Shown here piece by piece: positions 9,700 to 22,400 of a stretch of DNA of 64,000 nt. Location of the stretch: contig NC_060061.1 of the NCBI RefSeq assembly GCF_020283565.1, forward strand, positions 27,193,362-27,257,361, in the 5' to 3' direction. A program made the position numbers and the translations under genes. The stretch is from Trifolium pratense. Taxonomy: Eukaryota; Streptophyta; Magnoliopsida; Fabales; Fabaceae. The stretch's first letter is position 1. Each line of letters opens with the position of its first letter. The notes under the pieces were generated by a model. The model did not search any database, was not told the DNA's origin, and saw nothing but the letters and a program-made list of their open reading frames with translations.

Positions 9700-10580
9700 C
9701 AGGGGCGGACCTCTTCAAGGCTTGGTGTGGCTATAGCCACACCAGCCTAGCCAATTTGTTTCCTATACAAAATAAATATATATTTTATAAATGATTTTAA
9801 GTCATTTTATATACATATTCGTACAAGTATTAATATAAATATTAGTTTAGAGTTTATTATTGATACTGTAAGTCCCTCGTACATATTAGTTTAAGTACTA
9901 GTGCAAATATTAGTTCGTAGTCTATTATTGATGATTTCAAGTCTTGCATTATACGTAAAGTATTATTTTAATTTATATAGTTTAATTTTATAATAATTAA
10001 CTTTAACTTTGTTTGGTAAAAAAATGAATAACTAATTGAGTTTGTAATATTGGGTAAAATTATCGATTAAACTGGAATATAAATATGAAATGACATAATT
10101 AATATTTAATTTTTTGAAGTAAGATAATATGGGTTATATTGGAATAAAAATTAATAAGTTATAAACTAATTGAATTAGCCTATCAAAATAAAGTGTAAGT
10201 TAGTATAATTTTGTATTCTATATATATTTTGGTCCATGGTAGGATCTTGTGAAGACTCTAACAATAATGATATGCATGATTTAACAGTTATAGTATTTTT
10301 TTTATTCGAACAGAAATTGTGATTTTTTTATATAGTTTGGTTTTATTTTTTAATAGAAATTTTATAGATTATAGATTTTTTTTTTTTTTATGGATATACA
10401 TGTTGTATTAGTAAATCCCACTCACACACACACGCACGCACGCGCACGCGCGCGCGCACACACACACACACATATATATATATATTGTTTGTTGTTTAAC
10501 TAAATTTCAATGAATTTTTTTCTCCGGTAGTGCCTAAAAATTTTAGCCACATCAGTTATTTGTGTCTGGATCCGCCCCTG
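9700..10580. mobile_element. Non-autonomous hAT element, perfect 8 bp TSD
   Basis: The 881 bp element starts CAGGGGCGGAC and ends GGATCCGCCCCTG, giving inverted ends CAGGGGCGGA. Both sides carry the 8 bp repeat TATACAAG (9692-9699 and 10581-10588). Eight-base duplications and CAGGGGCGGA-type ends are hallmarks of hAT transposons. The interior is AT-rich with no transposase frame, so it depends on a helper. It holds a CA/CG/TA microsatellite near its right end. Confidence 0.9.
10420..10485. repeat. Compound microsatellite (CA)n-(CG)n-(CA)n-(TA)n
   Basis: A run of CACACA, GCACGCACGCGCACGCGCGC, CACACA and TATATA lies inside the hAT element. Alternating purine-pyrimidine DNA of this kind can form Z-DNA and is often unstable; no function is implied. 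Confidence 0.85.
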
Positions 10581-10847
10581 TATACAAGACTCGAAAATTT
10601 TGATAGTGTATAAGATTGAAATTTCGGATGTCAAGCACCAAATTATCATTGGCGGTACATACGTGTTTATGTGTCAACCTTTAAGAATTGTAACATGAGT
10701 AATGAGTTTACGAGTTGCTAATTGCGATTGGAGTACGCTATAAGACATTCACAAAGTTATTCTCACCCTCACCTAAAATTAGAAAAGTTGATTGGTTATT
10801 CAATTAATTTAATCAAAACTAAGATATTGACGTAGAAAAATTATATG

Positions 10848-11230
10848 GTACATCAGAAAAATTTCAATGTACCGGTACATCAGATCATTAAATTATTAAG
10901 TAAATGAATATTTTTTTGAAATAAATTATTTTTCTATCATTTAAAATATTATAATAACTGAATGCTGTTTATCAAAATTGTAAAAAAATAAAATTATATT
11001 TTTTTTAAATTTTTTTATCATTAGTAATAGTCATTATTGGATTTTTTAATGAAAAAATATAAAAAAGTTAGTATAATGCTTACAAAACATTGAACTTGTA
11101 TTTTTTCTTATAAAATCATCATCTCTGAAAAATAATAATCGAAAAATAGTTTTTTGATTTATAAAAATAATCGTCAATATATTAATTAATTGATATAATG
11201 TACTGGTACATTGAAATTTTCCAGATGTAC
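10848..11230. mobile_element. Inverted-repeat (MITE-like) element, family unknown
   Basis: The left arm starts GTACATCAGAAAAATTTCAATG and the right end, read on the other strand, starts GTACATCTGGAAAATTTCAATG. The match extends through GTACCGGTACAT versus GTACCAGTACAT, about 35 bp in all. The interior is AT-rich without coding capacity. I could not find a convincing target-site duplication, so the superfamily stays open. Confidence 0.6.
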
Positions 11231-11859
11231 AGTAGAAGCTCCCTATTATAATTTATTATACATTATACACAATCCATTTCCAATTAGGAGTTTACTATGA
11301 ATTGTTTGTCATCATTATCTCTTATAATATAAGCTTGTATACACAACAAACCCTAAACCTAATTTTTTCCCTACATTTTTATATTGCAGCTTTTTATTAA
11401 AAGAAATACAATTTTGTCTTGACTAAGATTCGAACCCGCATCCTTTCATTACAATACAACATCTCAACTACTATGGCATGTAGACAATTGTGATTAGAAT
11501 TATGTTCACAGAGTGTTAAATCTTACTCACATTATGAATCAATTATATTTCTTGCGGAATTAATTTATTTCCATATTGAGAAATCAATTATCAACAATCA
11601 AATAGGAAAAATTTCATAGGACAATTAAGCACCATCAATTTTCACTGCAAAATTTATACAATTAAAAACCGATAATTATTGGTCTAAAAAAAGAACTGAT
11701 AATTAGAAATCTAGCAAATTATCAAATATGCATCTCATACCGGAAGAGGATAATTCGGTATAATTTTTTTTGACACAATTAGGTATAATTTTAAAAGATA
11801 GGTTTGGTGTATTTATAGACCACCAACATTTGAACCTCCTACGAAATTCAGATTAGAAA
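11231..11859. other. AT-rich DNA, probably 5' part of the Helitron relic
   Basis: No intact frame. A GATTCGAACCCGCATCC segment near 11429 resembles a tRNA/SINE B box. The 5' TC end of the Helitron that terminates at 13005 may lie here or further left, but I could not place it. Confidence 0.35.
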
Positions 11860-12858
11860 GTTGTTTTTTGTGGAGATTTTAGACAAATTCTACTAGTAAT
11901 ACCCAAAGGTACAATGCTAGAAGTTGTTCATATTAATTCTTCGGTTCTTTGGAATTTTGTGAAATTTTAACATTGAGTAAAAACATGAGGCTTTTTAGTT
12001 CTTCGAGTACAAACGTTGAGCAAAGAAGATTGTTTTCTGAATGAGTTTTGGGTGTTGGCGATGGAGAATTTGGAGATGGCAACGACGATGATTTAGAACA
12101 TTACATTCCATCAGATTTACCGATTCCAAATTCTGATGATTCTCTTGCCTCTATTGTTGAAAACACATATCCACATTTCTACAAAACATGAAAGATATAT
12201 ATTTCCAAAACAGAGCTATACTAGCTCCTAAAAATTTCATAGTCGACACAATAAATAATTATATGTTGGATTTAATTACCGACGAAGAAAAAATATATTT
12301 GAGTTATGATACTCCAATCACACACAATGTAGATGATCATGTAGTGGATGATGTTCACACTCCCGAATTTTGAACACGGTTTTTATGTCGGGGCTTCCAA
12401 ATCACAAGTTGAGACTTAAAGTTGGAGTTTCAGTTATGCTATTAAGGAATTTGAATAAAAAATTTGGATTATACAATGAAACAAGACTTATTATTACAAG
12501 AATGTGAAATTGTGTTCTTGAAGGAAAAATTATTTCAAGAAATAATACTGGTGATCTGGTTTTCATACTTAGATTGTCTCTGACACCATCTGACGTGAGA
12601 ATTCCTTTTCAATTTCAACAAAAATAGTTTCCTTTAATAATTTCTTTTGTGATGACTATTAATAAGAGTCAGAGACAATCTCTTAAGCTTGAGATATATC
12701 TTCCGTCGTTAGTGTTTTCACATTGTCAGTTGTATGTTGCGATTTCAAGAGTTACTTCTAGAAAAGGATTAAAAATATTGATTATTGACGAACACAGTGA
12801 AGATATGAATAAGACTTCCAATATAGTCTATAAAAAAATATTTCGTAATATACCATAA
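11860..12858 (+). pseudogene. Helitron PIF1-like helicase relic (C-terminal part)
   Basis: Plus-strand fragments follow the order of the Helitron helicase: FCGDFRQILLVIPKG with INSSVLW (from about 11863), an FSEWVLGVGDGE block, IPSDLPIPNSDDS, YFQNRAILAPKNFIVDTIN (12205-12265), the TPEF...GLPNHKLRLKVGVSVMLLRNL block (12359-12465) and finally MTINKSQRQSL...QLYVAISRVTSRKGLKIL (12652-12780). The Walker-type N-terminal part is missing, and several stops and frameshifts break the reading, so it is inactive. The last block would normally read KSQGQSL; here Gly is Arg. The replication initiator (Rep) domain was not found. The Helitron 3' end lies 147 bases after the last codon. Confidence 0.8.
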
Positions 12859-12973
12859 TTTCTATTGTATGAACATTTTTCTAAATTTATTTTTGAACTA
12901 ATTTTTAATTTTACTCGATTTTTTTAATATACCTTTCAATATTACAATTTTTTTTATACATATTAGGCTAATT

Positions 12974-13005
12974 AGACCCGTACACCGCGCGGGTCGGAGT
13001 TCTAG
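12974..13005 (+). other. Helitron 3' terminus: hairpin followed by CTAG
   Basis: GACCCG...CGGGTC forms a short GC-rich hairpin about 10 bases before CTAG (13002-13005), and the next base is T. Helitrons end in a hairpin and CTRR and insert between A and T, so this is the expected terminus of the helicase-bearing relic upstream. Confidence 0.75.
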
Positions 13006-13570
13006 TTCTTTGAAAATGTAGTGGTACAATGAACAATATACATACCTAGTAAGCCACGGAGAATTTGGATTCTCTTTTTTTTTCTCTTTTCTTCTTCTAC
13101 TAACTCTATATCTCACTTTTTAAACGTAAGGGATCAAATTTAAATCTAAAATAAACGTAGGGACCAAATATATAATTAAGAAAAAATTATCAAAACACGA
13201 TCCACACGAGGATGTTTTCAGATAAAGGTTTCACTTTCACCTCCTCCTCATATAGCAGCTTCACGCCGCTAACAGTTGCCACGTGGAAACCTACCCTAAG
13301 TTGGTAGTTAAAAGTTTGTTGCTGATGTGTTTCCTCTTAGCCATTGCCAGCTCATCACTCTAAAGTACGTAAAGGGTAGCAATAAACATACGTATGTGCC
13401 TTGTTCTTGTGGTACAAGTACAAGTGAAGCTCACGTTGAAATTTTGCAGATCACTCACTCTCGTTGGAAATTCATTCATATATTGTAAACTTTTCATTGA
13501 AAATAATGCTTTGTAGTTCAACATTATGGATCGGACGATCGGATTCACTCGTTTACAAAATTACTATTAA
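13006..13570. other. Intergenic DNA, no gene seen
   Basis: Base composition is less AT-rich around 13200-13540 than in the flanks, but no long frame or recognisable motif was found. A CCACGTGG G-box occurs near 13279. It could be old host DNA. Confidence 0.4.
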
Positions 13571-13576
13571 AAATGA

Positions 13577-14294
13577 CTAGGGGTAAACCCGTGTGTTGCA
13601 CGGGTTCGATTAAAATACATAATTAAAATATTTTTATAAATTAAAAATAATAATTGTGATAAGTATAATCACACATTCGATTAAAATACATTGTTAAATA
13701 CTTTTTACGATATGATTATATTCAATATTATATATGTGTAAAAACAAAAAAAATTGTTCAGAATTAAAATAATTTTTATTGAAATGATGTATCATATTTT
13801 GTTTTAATTGTGTCATCGTATAAAATCTTAGTTTTCATTATATGAGTTGCAATTTTAGTCACAAATCACTTTGCTTTTTTATTTTTAATGTATCCCTTAT
13901 TTATTTATTTTCAATAAGAGTTGGAGGTCATACATACTTATACTTGGTGAAAATATTGCTCATGAGTAATGCTGAACTAAGAAGTATGGTGGTTTTGACA
14001 TTTTTTATCACGTGATCTCGTGTTCTGAAAATTAACTATCAAATAGCAACGTTACTGTTTACTCCTTTCTATATAATTTAATATGCCAAATAATTTATCT
14101 ACTTACCTCCCTCTCGTTCTCTTGAAGTTTCTTATCAATTATTCACTTGGTGAAATTTTATCCCGATTTTATTAGTCTCGATTTTCAGGAAAATATATCA
14201 ACCCAAAATTTAATTACGGACTCGATTAAAATACACACTTAAAATATTTTCATAAATGAAAAATAATAATTATGATAAGTATCATTATATATAA
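13577..14294. repeat. Helitron-like repeat, left part (before TE-2)
   Basis: CTAG at 13577-13580 is followed by an 8 bp hairpin (AACCCGTG/CACGGGTT, 13586-13606). Then comes AT-rich DNA starting CGATTAAAATACAT. A second copy of this start lies at 14223, about 616 bp later, and a third near 24490. Sequence downstream of the hairpin (for example the GTGTCATCGTATAAAAT region) also recurs diverged at 24650-24880. The same hairpin type ends the copy at 25719-25747. This looks like repeated Helitron-family sequence into which TE-2 inserted. The exact 5' end is not placed. Confidence 0.5.
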
Positions 14295-16738
14295 TGATGA
14301 CAAAATTAGCAAGTGTACTAATTTGTCGTTAAGTAATAAATTAAATTCGTATCCGCAGGGATTGTTTCAATCTCGACGAGACAACTCTATCGTATTTAGG
14401 AATGTAAATGCAGGGGGATTTGCTAAGCAAAGTTGGTTTATAAAACAATTAAAATTAAAAGTGATGATTGCAAACGATTAAAGAGACGATTAGAATTTTC
14501 GATTCACTTCCTCTTCATGATTTGGTAAATGCGGTCCTAAGCTACCTTTTCACTCTTATTGTCACGATGAATTAACTAAATAGTTCAGACCGGTGTTAAT
14601 GACTAAGAACCCTTTTCCATAAAAATAATTCCCTAATGTCTTAGGTCAATTCAAATTCATAGAAAGATTTACGCACGTTAATTCTATTTATCATAGTTCA
14701 ATAATCCGATATTTCTAAAATGACTATTGACCAAACAATTATTTCAGATTCAGGTTTCAAAAGTTATGGTTAGTAATCATTCGATTCCTAAATTCAATTC
14801 ATAAATTCGTCAATTCATAAAAAGCATTACACACAGAAATAACTGAATAACAATAATATTAAAAAGGTCCCAAGGATCCTCAACAATTTACATGGTTCAA
14901 ATCAATTCAAGGAAGATCATCTACTAATTCTAATCAATAGAGATTTAGCTACTCATGCTAAACATAACAATTAAATTCTGAAAATTATACATAATTTAAT
15001 TGTGAAAAGCACCTTAGAATAAAGCTTCCAATGGTTCAATTGCTGCTTCTCTCGGTGACGGCGTGAAACTCTCTCTCCAAGTCTGTGTATTTTGCGTGTC
15101 ACTCCTTAGGTTAAAATAGCTTATTATTTATATGCTTAGAAGGAGCAATCACGTGACACCAATAAAAGGAATAGCCCAGTACCATGTCGCCACATCATCA
15201 TTCAAGGAATAAAATAAAAAAACTGATTGCGTCAGCATGCGTCATAATCTGTCCTGCTGTAGTAAATTGCGCTGCGATTTGAATTGGATCGTGCCGCGAG
15301 AAATACAGTAGCTCCTGGTGTGAGAAGCCTTCAAAATTGGCAATATTTTTCTAAGTCCATTCTTTTTGTGGTATTTTGTCTTCAAACTTCCTGCTATGTT
15401 AATTTCTTCAAATATTCTTCTCTTTGACCATGCATTTTTCCTAAAAACTTATAAAACTACTAAAAAATTGCAATTAAATTAACAAATAAGTGACTGTCAT
15501 CACAACCCCAAACTTGAACTGTTACTTGTCCTCAAGTGACATGCCTGTCAAAACAAAACTGTCAGGGAATTAACAAATTAATTTGAATGATAAAAATCTC
15601 ATAAACCTTATTCTCTTCATCCGGCAATAGAACCACCGGTCTTAACTTCAGTGATTCTGCTCAATCAACACTCTGGCTTCTAAGACTTCAATTAGATTAA
15701 GTCCAATGACTGTTCCACACGATGTCCAAAGTTCAACCTTATCTCTCACTCACCATTTCACTCAATTTGACAGGGTATTCACTCCATCAACATGCAAATG
15801 CTATTTTACCATAAGCTTGAAAAAAATTCTAAACGTCAATCAAAGTAAATACATCACACACATTTTTGAGGTCTTAAGGGTTATAACTTGGCTTGGGTAA
15901 ATGGTGGAATAATTTTGGGAAAAGTAGGCTAAATTGGAGTTAGGTATCTACTACTATTCCTTAATGACAAATTACCATTACCGGGGCTCAATTCTTTGGT
16001 AATAAGATACTTAGAGAACTTATCTTTCAATTTTTTTTCTTTTTTTTTGAAGATGCCACTATTTTTCATGCTTAATGGCTCTTTATATATATATATATAT
16101 TTTTTTTGAAAGAAACTCCATTATTTTTGTAAGTCTCTGTTATTCTTTTTTTTTTCTTTCTTAAGTTCTCTAGTACCCCTACCCCAAACTTAAAATGTTG
16201 CTAATTCCATAAGCAACCCCAAACTTAAAATGATGCTATGACAAGGAAATTTAAAGCTTCTACCTAACTCCAAGGAGGGTAAACAGATAAAAAATTTCAG
16301 GTCTTAAAGGCTTATAATTTGGTATGTCACCGAAAGAAAGGGGGAATATATTTTTTTAGGCTCAAAATGGTTTAGCAACGGATAAATAATAAATAGGGTA
16401 GCTTGAAAAGGCTCAGAGTACCAAACAAATGTGCCTCTATGTGTGTAAATGCAAAACCAATCAACAGTAGAGAATAGTCGCAAGTTCTAGAAAATATACA
16501 AACCATGGATACACTCATAAAATGTGAAAGAAAAGGGTATACCATGGAATTTATTTGGCTCAACATGCTCACCAGCTGAGGTATCTGAAAGTTGAACTAG
16601 TACACCGTGCAAAACTCCATATTTCCTATTCGTCTTTTTGTCTCTGGAACCATCGCGCTTTCATGAGCAGTCACACGTCAGTTATTCTTTAATGTGCAAG
16701 TCTAAGAGATTCTCATCATGCAAATTTAGGTGTTAACA
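14295..16738 (-). repeat. TE-2 3' LTR, full length (2444 bp)
   Basis: Bases 15041-16728 match 22661-24349 almost perfectly. On the minus strand the repeat starts TGTTAACACCTAAATTTGC (16738 down) and ends TTTTGTCATCA (14295). The start resembles that of the TE-6 LTR (TGATACACCTAAAAATATGC), which supports the boundary. A minus-strand TATA-like TATAAATAA lies near 15125, with a CACGTG and two TGCGTCA motifs upstream. Confidence 0.8.
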
Positions 16739-17000
16739 CACTGACAATTCTGAAAAGACATGAAAACATTCAACTTGATAATAAACAAAGTAACATAAGG
16801 ATGAAACAAAGACTGACTCTTTTTTTTTTTTTTTTTCTTTTGTATTTTTTTTTTTGTATTTTTGTGTTTCTATCTTCTTTTTTTTTTTTTTCCTTTTTTA
16901 TTTTTTTGAAAAATTAAAGACAAAGAAAATAAAAACATATCTGATGGGTTGCCTCCCATTAAGCGCTTCTTTACCGTCACTAGCTTGACTCATATTGACC
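16739..17000 (-). other. TE-2 segment between integrase and 3' LTR; purine-rich on minus strand
   Basis: Bases 16817-16925 are long T runs on the plus strand, hence A/G-rich on the minus strand, where the polypurine primer for plus-strand synthesis is expected. The exact primer site next to the LTR is not obvious. There is no env-like frame. Confidence 0.5.
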
Positions 17001-18272
17001 TTAGAGGCCATTCAGTACTAATGAGACCCTCTCAGTAGGAATCTCGCCGCCTTTATATGGTTTGAGCCTCTGTCCATTAACCTTGAACGTTTGAGAAGAA
17101 CCCGAATCTTGTAATTCCACAGCTCCATGCGGTGAAACCTCTTTAACCACAAAAGGACCCGACCACTTAGATTTTAGTTTTCCAGGAAAGAGTTTCAATC
17201 TAGAATTAAACAACAACACATTTTGTCCCGGATAAAACTCTTTTTTGACCAAATTTTTATCATGATATCTCTTGGTCCTCTCCTTGTAAATGACTGCATT
17301 TTCATAAGCTTGCAGCCTCATCTCTTCCAGCTCGTTCAACTTCAATAGCCTCTTCCTACCCGCCATTTTTTCATCAAAATTAAGAAATTTTACCGCCCAA
17401 TAGGCCTTGTGTTCTAGCTCCACCGGTAGATGACATGCTTTACCGTACACCAACTGATATGGTGATAACCCAAGATGAGTCTTGAATGCGGTCCTATATG
17501 CCCAAAGTGCATCATCTAACTTCTTTGCCCAATCCTTCCTCGAGTTAGCAACAGTCTTTTCGAGGATTTGTTTCAACTGCCGGTTGGATACTTCCACTTG
17601 TCCACATGTTTGTGGATGATAGGGGGTAGCAACTTTATGTTTGACATTGTATTTAGCTAACACACTTTCCAAATATTTATTGCAAAAATGCTTCCCCCCA
17701 TCACTGATCAAAACTCTGGGTACTCCGAACCTAGCAAAAACATTCTTTTTCAAGAAGTTAACAACAGTATGAGCATCATTAGCAACACAAGCAGTTGCCT
17801 CAACCCACTTGTTGACATAATCAACACAAACAAGAATGTAAAGATTAGAATAAGATGAGGGAAAAGGACCCATGAAGTCAATACCCCAACAATCGAAAGG
17901 TTCGATTTCTAAAATTCCATTTTGGGGCATCTCATTCCTCATGGCAATACTACCTGTCCGTTGGCATTTATCACAATTTTTCACAAAGTCAACACAATCC
18001 TTGAACAGAGTGGGCCACCAAAAACCGCATTGAAGAATTTTTGCTGCAGTTCTTTCTCCGCCGTGGTGGCCTCCGTAAGCTGAACTATGACAATGCCACA
18101 TGATACTTTTTGCTTCCTCACCTGCAACACATCGTCTTATCAAACCGTCAGAACCTACCTTAAATAAATATGGATCATCCCAAAGATAAAATTTAGCGTC
18201 ATTGAAAAATTTCTTTCTCTGCTGCCAACTATAATCATCTGGGACTAAATTTCCTGCTTTAAAATTTGCCAT
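17001..18272 (-). CDS. TE-2 integrase
   Basis: The frame encodes 423 residues from the ATG at 18272. In order it shows the HHCC zinc region (H-x-H...CDKC), the catalytic core with [17 protein letters not shown] and the [11 protein letters not shown] segment carrying the third acidic residue, and a C-terminal [11 protein letters not shown]...VNGQRLKPY domain. It would insert the element DNA into the chromosome. All three catalytic acidic residues are visible. Upstream it should be fused to RNase H, but a 2-base insertion near 18345 separates them. The frame continues a little upstream of this ATG to that break, so the ATG is not a natural start. Confidence 0.9.
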   Translation of the reverse strand: MANFKAGNLVPDDYSWQQRKKFFNDAKFYLWDDPYLFKVGSDGLIRRCVAGEEAKSIMWHCHSSAYGGHHGGERTAAKILQCGFWWPTLFKDCVDFVKNCDKCQRTGSIAMRNEMPQNGILEIEPFDCWGIDFMGPFPSSYSNLYILVCVDYVNKWVEATACVANDAHTVVNFLKKNVFARFGVPRVLISDGGKHFCNKYLESVLAKYNVKHKVATPYHPQTCGQVEVSNRQLKQILEKTVANSRKDWAKKLDDALWAYRTAFKTHLGLSPYQLVYGKACHLPVELEHKAYWAVKFLNFDEKMAGRKRLLKLNELEEMRLQAYENAVIYKERTKRYHDKNLVKKEFYPGQNVLLFNSRLKLFPGKLKSKWSGPFVVKEVSPHGAVELQDSGSSQTFKVNGQRLKPYKGGEIPTERVSLVLNGL

Positions 18273-18331
18273 GTCTGCGAACCATGGTCTTTCAGTAACT
18301 GTTAATAGCTGCTCATCTGGGAACTCAGCTA

Positions 18332-19471
18332 CTATACTTTTCTCCTTTTTTTCGTTATTTCGGGGTTTTCCAACCTTGAGAGATGGTCAGCCACCACATT
18401 CTCAACCCCTTTCTTGTCCTTGATCTCAATATCAAATTCTTGTAATAACAGTATCCATCTGAGTAACCGGGGTTTAGAATCCCCCTTTATGAGTAGAAAC
18501 TTCAATGCTGCATGATCTGTAAAAATAATAACTTTCGAACCAATTAAATAAGAGCGAAACTTTTCCAAAGCAAATATTACAGCAAGCAATTCCTTTTCAG
18601 TTGTGGAGTAATTCACTTGGTTTTCATTAAGGACTTTACTCGCGTAATATATAGCATGGAAAAATTTTGCGTGTCGTTGGCCAAGCACTGCTCCAACCGC
18701 GTAATCACTGGCATCACACATAAGTTCAAAAGGTAATTCCCAATTAGGGGCTGTAATTACGGGCGCGGTGACCAACTTATTTTTAATAATGGAAAAAGAA
18801 TTCAAGCATTTGTCATCAAATTTAAAATCATTCTCTTTCACAAGGAGATTGCACAAAGGTTTAGCAATTTTTGAGAAGTCTTTTATGAAACGTCGATAGA
18901 AACCGGCGTGGCCTAAAAAACTCCTCACTCCTTTCACATTAATCGGAGGTGGTAATTTTTCTATAACTTCAATTTTTGCTTTATCCACTTCTATGCCTTT
19001 TGAAGAGATTTTGTGTCCTAACACTATTCCTTCGGTAACCATAAAATGACACTTTTCCCAATTTAAAACTAAATTAGTGTCGACACATCTCTTCAAAACA
19101 ACATCTAAGTGGGTAAGACACTTATCAAAACTTTTACCAAACACAGAAAAGTCATCCATAAAAATCTCAATGGAATTTTCAAGCATATCAGAAAAGATAG
19201 AAAACATGCACCTTTGAAAAGTAGCGGGGGCATTGCATAAGCCGAAAGGCATTCTCCGGTAAGCAAATACTCCGTATGGACATGTGAAAGCTGTTTTCTC
19301 TTGATCTGTCGGGTCTACAGCTATTTGATTGTAGCCAGAGTAGCCGTCTAAGAAGCAATAAAAGGCTTGACCAGCTAGCCTCTCTAACATTTGATCCATA
19401 TAAGGTAAAGGAAAGTGATCCTTCCTTGTTGCTTGATTCAACCTCCTGTAGTCTATGCACATGCGCGCCAC
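18332..19471 (-). pseudogene. TE-2 reverse transcriptase and RNase H (frameshifted at both ends)
   Basis: The 379-residue segment starts in the middle of the RT domain (MCIDYRRLN), with [21 protein letters not shown] and the catalytic FMDDF near residue 105. RNase H follows ([28 protein letters not shown]) and ends in [13 protein letters not shown]. It is out of frame with gag-protease through a 2-base insertion at about 19474 (a doubled GC in CGCGC). It is out of frame with integrase through another 2-base insertion near 18345. Otherwise it looks intact. In life it would be part of one gag-pol chain. Confidence 0.9.
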
Positions 19472-22400
19472 CCAGTAACTGTACGAGTTGGAATTAACTC
19501 GTTCTTTTCATTCCTGATAACTGTCATTCCTCCCTTTTTGGGGACTACATGTACCAGACTTACCCATGAACTGTCTGATATGGGATAGATCATCCCTGCT
19601 TCAAGCAACTTTGTAACCTCTTTCTTCACAACATCTTTCATGGTTGGATTCAGTCGCCGTTGTGGTTGGACGACAGGTTTAAATTCCTCTTCTAACTTGA
19701 TCTTGTGCATGCAGTAGGCTGGACTAATTCCCTTCAAGTCAGATATGCTCCACCCGAGTGCTTTTTTATTTTCTCTAAGCACTCTTAGGAGTTTTTCTTC
19801 TTCCAAAGCATTCAAGGAACTACTGATGATAGCGGGATGCATAGATTCTTCGCTTAAAAAGACATATTTGAGGTGTGTTGGTAACTCCTTCAGCTCAGGT
19901 GCAGATGGTGCTGACGCCTCTTCTTTTAATTCACCCGACCTTGTAACATTTAGATCCTCTATTTTCTTTTGCACTTTCTCAACTTCCAAGGCTTCTAACT
20001 GACGCACACACTCTTCAATCTCCTTTTCTTGGCCTTTTTCAACTAACGTAATTGAGTTAACGATCACATTTTCCATCGGTAAAACTGGTTTCTCAACTCG
20101 AGAGGTTTCTTCAATAATATTTTCAATAACATCAACCCGATAACATTGAGGATTTTCGTTTTGATGACGCATAGCTTCAAACACATTGAAAATAACTTGT
20201 TCATCTTGAAATCTCAACATCAACTCTCCTAGCTCAACATCAATAAGTGCCCTACCAGTAGCCAAGAAAGGTCTTCCCAACAACAACGATACCTCGGAGT
20301 CCTCATCCATATCAAGTATAACAAAGTCAGTTGGAAAGAGCAAGTCATTTACCTTAACCAACACATCTTCTAGCACCCCATAAGGGTATGTAACAGATCG
20401 ATCAGCCAATGTCAAAGTCATTCTTGTTGGCTTCGGTTCTCCACACTTTAACTTCTTCATCATGGACAACAGCATCAAGTTGATGCTTGCCCCCAAGTCG
20501 CATAAAGCCCTTCCAATTTTCAATTCACCAATGGAACATGGAATAGTAAAACTACCAGGATCTTTCAATTTCGGTGGTAGCTTTCTTTGGAGAATAGCGC
20601 TACACTCTTCTGACAAGGCAATGTTTTCATCATCCTTCAGCTTCCTTTTTCCAGACAAGAGATCTTTCATGAATTTTGCGTAAACTGGCATTTGTTCCAA
20701 TGCCTCACCAAAAGGAACATTTACCTGTAACTTTGTAAACATCTCCATGAATTTTTTAAATTGACCCTCTTCCTTGTCTTTCTTTTTCTTCAAATGGGGG
20801 TATGGCAATTTGACATAAGGGGGAATGACTTGCTCCTTACCGCAGTCTTCAAGAATTTGTTTCTTGGTTTTTCTCAGAATAGAACCTTCATCAATCAATT
20901 TTTCTTTCTTTTCAACTTCTCCCTCACTAGTTCCCTTAACCCCATTCTCATTTTTTTCTTCCTCAACTCTCTCATTTTCAACTTCAACCTCATCTACAAT
21001 CAACCACTCATTTTCAACTTCTCCCTCACCCTCACCTTTCTTTTCTACTTCCACTTTTTTTTTTTTATTTTCTCTCTTAGTGTCAACTATAGATGGCACA
21101 ACTCTACTTCTCAACTCTATAGCCTTACAACTCTCATTTTTCGGATTGTCTAAAGTGTTTCCCGCAAATCCCCCACTTGATTGAGCAGCCACCTGTTTTG
21201 ATATTTGCCCAATTTGTGTTTCAAGATTTCGGATGGAAGCCTCATGATTTTTGTTGGATGTTTCTTGACTGGCTCTCATGGCTTCGAAGTTACTTTGAGT
21301 CATCTGCATGAACTTATTAATTGTTTCTTCCAAGGGAGATGGTTTTCTAGTAGGTGGATTTTGAGAGTTACCTTGAGAAGAACTTCCTTGATTACCCCAT
21401 TGCAGATTAGGGTGGTCTTTCCAACCTGGGTTGTACGTGTTGGAATAAGGGTTATTTTTCTGATATCCTCCGGCATAATTAGCTTCTTCTGATTCGGCTT
21501 CTAGTGAACACATTCCATTAGCATGTGGCCCGTGGCAAAAATCACACCTGACTTCTTGAACCTGACTAACATTCGCCTCCGCTAAAGTCTTAGCAACCAA
21601 CTTTTTGTTTAACATCTCGATCTGGGCTAGTAAAGCTGTGTTTGTGTCAACCTCGAATACTCCTCTCTTTTTAGGATCCCTCTCGCTCTTGGAACGATAT
21701 TCATTCATGCACATATTCTCCACTAGTTCTCTGACTTCATCCTCATTTTTGTGTCTAATTGTGCCTCCAGCTGAAGCATCTATTAGAATTCTTGATTGCA
21801 TTCTCAGACCTCTGATAAATATCTGCATTTGCTCCATATTGTCCAAAGAGTGATTCGGACATTTCCTCAGTAAAAGTTTGAAACGTTCATAGGCTTCGAA
21901 CAAGGACTCTGATTCTCCTTGTTCAAACCCAGTAATGTCAGCTCTTCTAGCCAGAAACATGTCATTAGTAAAGAAACGCTCCAAAAATTTATTCTCGAGC
22001 TCTTTCCAATTGTTAATAGTGCCACTCGGAATGCACTGCAACCAGTCTTTTGCTCTTCCAATCAAAGTAAACCCAAACAACCTAAGTTTAATCTGACTAT
22101 CAGTGTACCCGTCAGGACGACACATGGTACATGTCTCATAAAAACGCTCTAGATGAGCCCATGGATCTCTGATTGCACTTCCATCAAATTGATTATCCCT
22201 TAGCCCGGTGAGAACCGTATTCTTGATGTCGAAAGTCACAGGATTCGCCGGTTGGAACCCCATAGAAATTTGCCCTGTATCAGTTCTGCGACAGTAATCT
22301 CCCATAGTACGCCTAGGCGGCGGTGGTGGTGGTGGGTCATCGGCCATCTTGCCTACTTCTTCAAACTGAGAACCTGTGTCTGAAGATATTCCTGTTGATG

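Noticed and set aside
16739..17000. Env-like ORF after TE-2 integrase
   Set aside because: Only about 260 bp of low-complexity DNA lies between integrase and LTR; no frame or membrane segment.
18340..19480. Programmed frameshifting in TE-2
   Set aside because: Neither site shows a slippery heptamer with a clear downstream structure, and both are simple 2-base gains in short repeats; mutation or sequencing error is more likely.
20761..21184. Plus-strand frames rich in Phe and Ser
   Set aside because: They are the complement of the Glu/Lys-rich hinge of TE-2 gag-protease.
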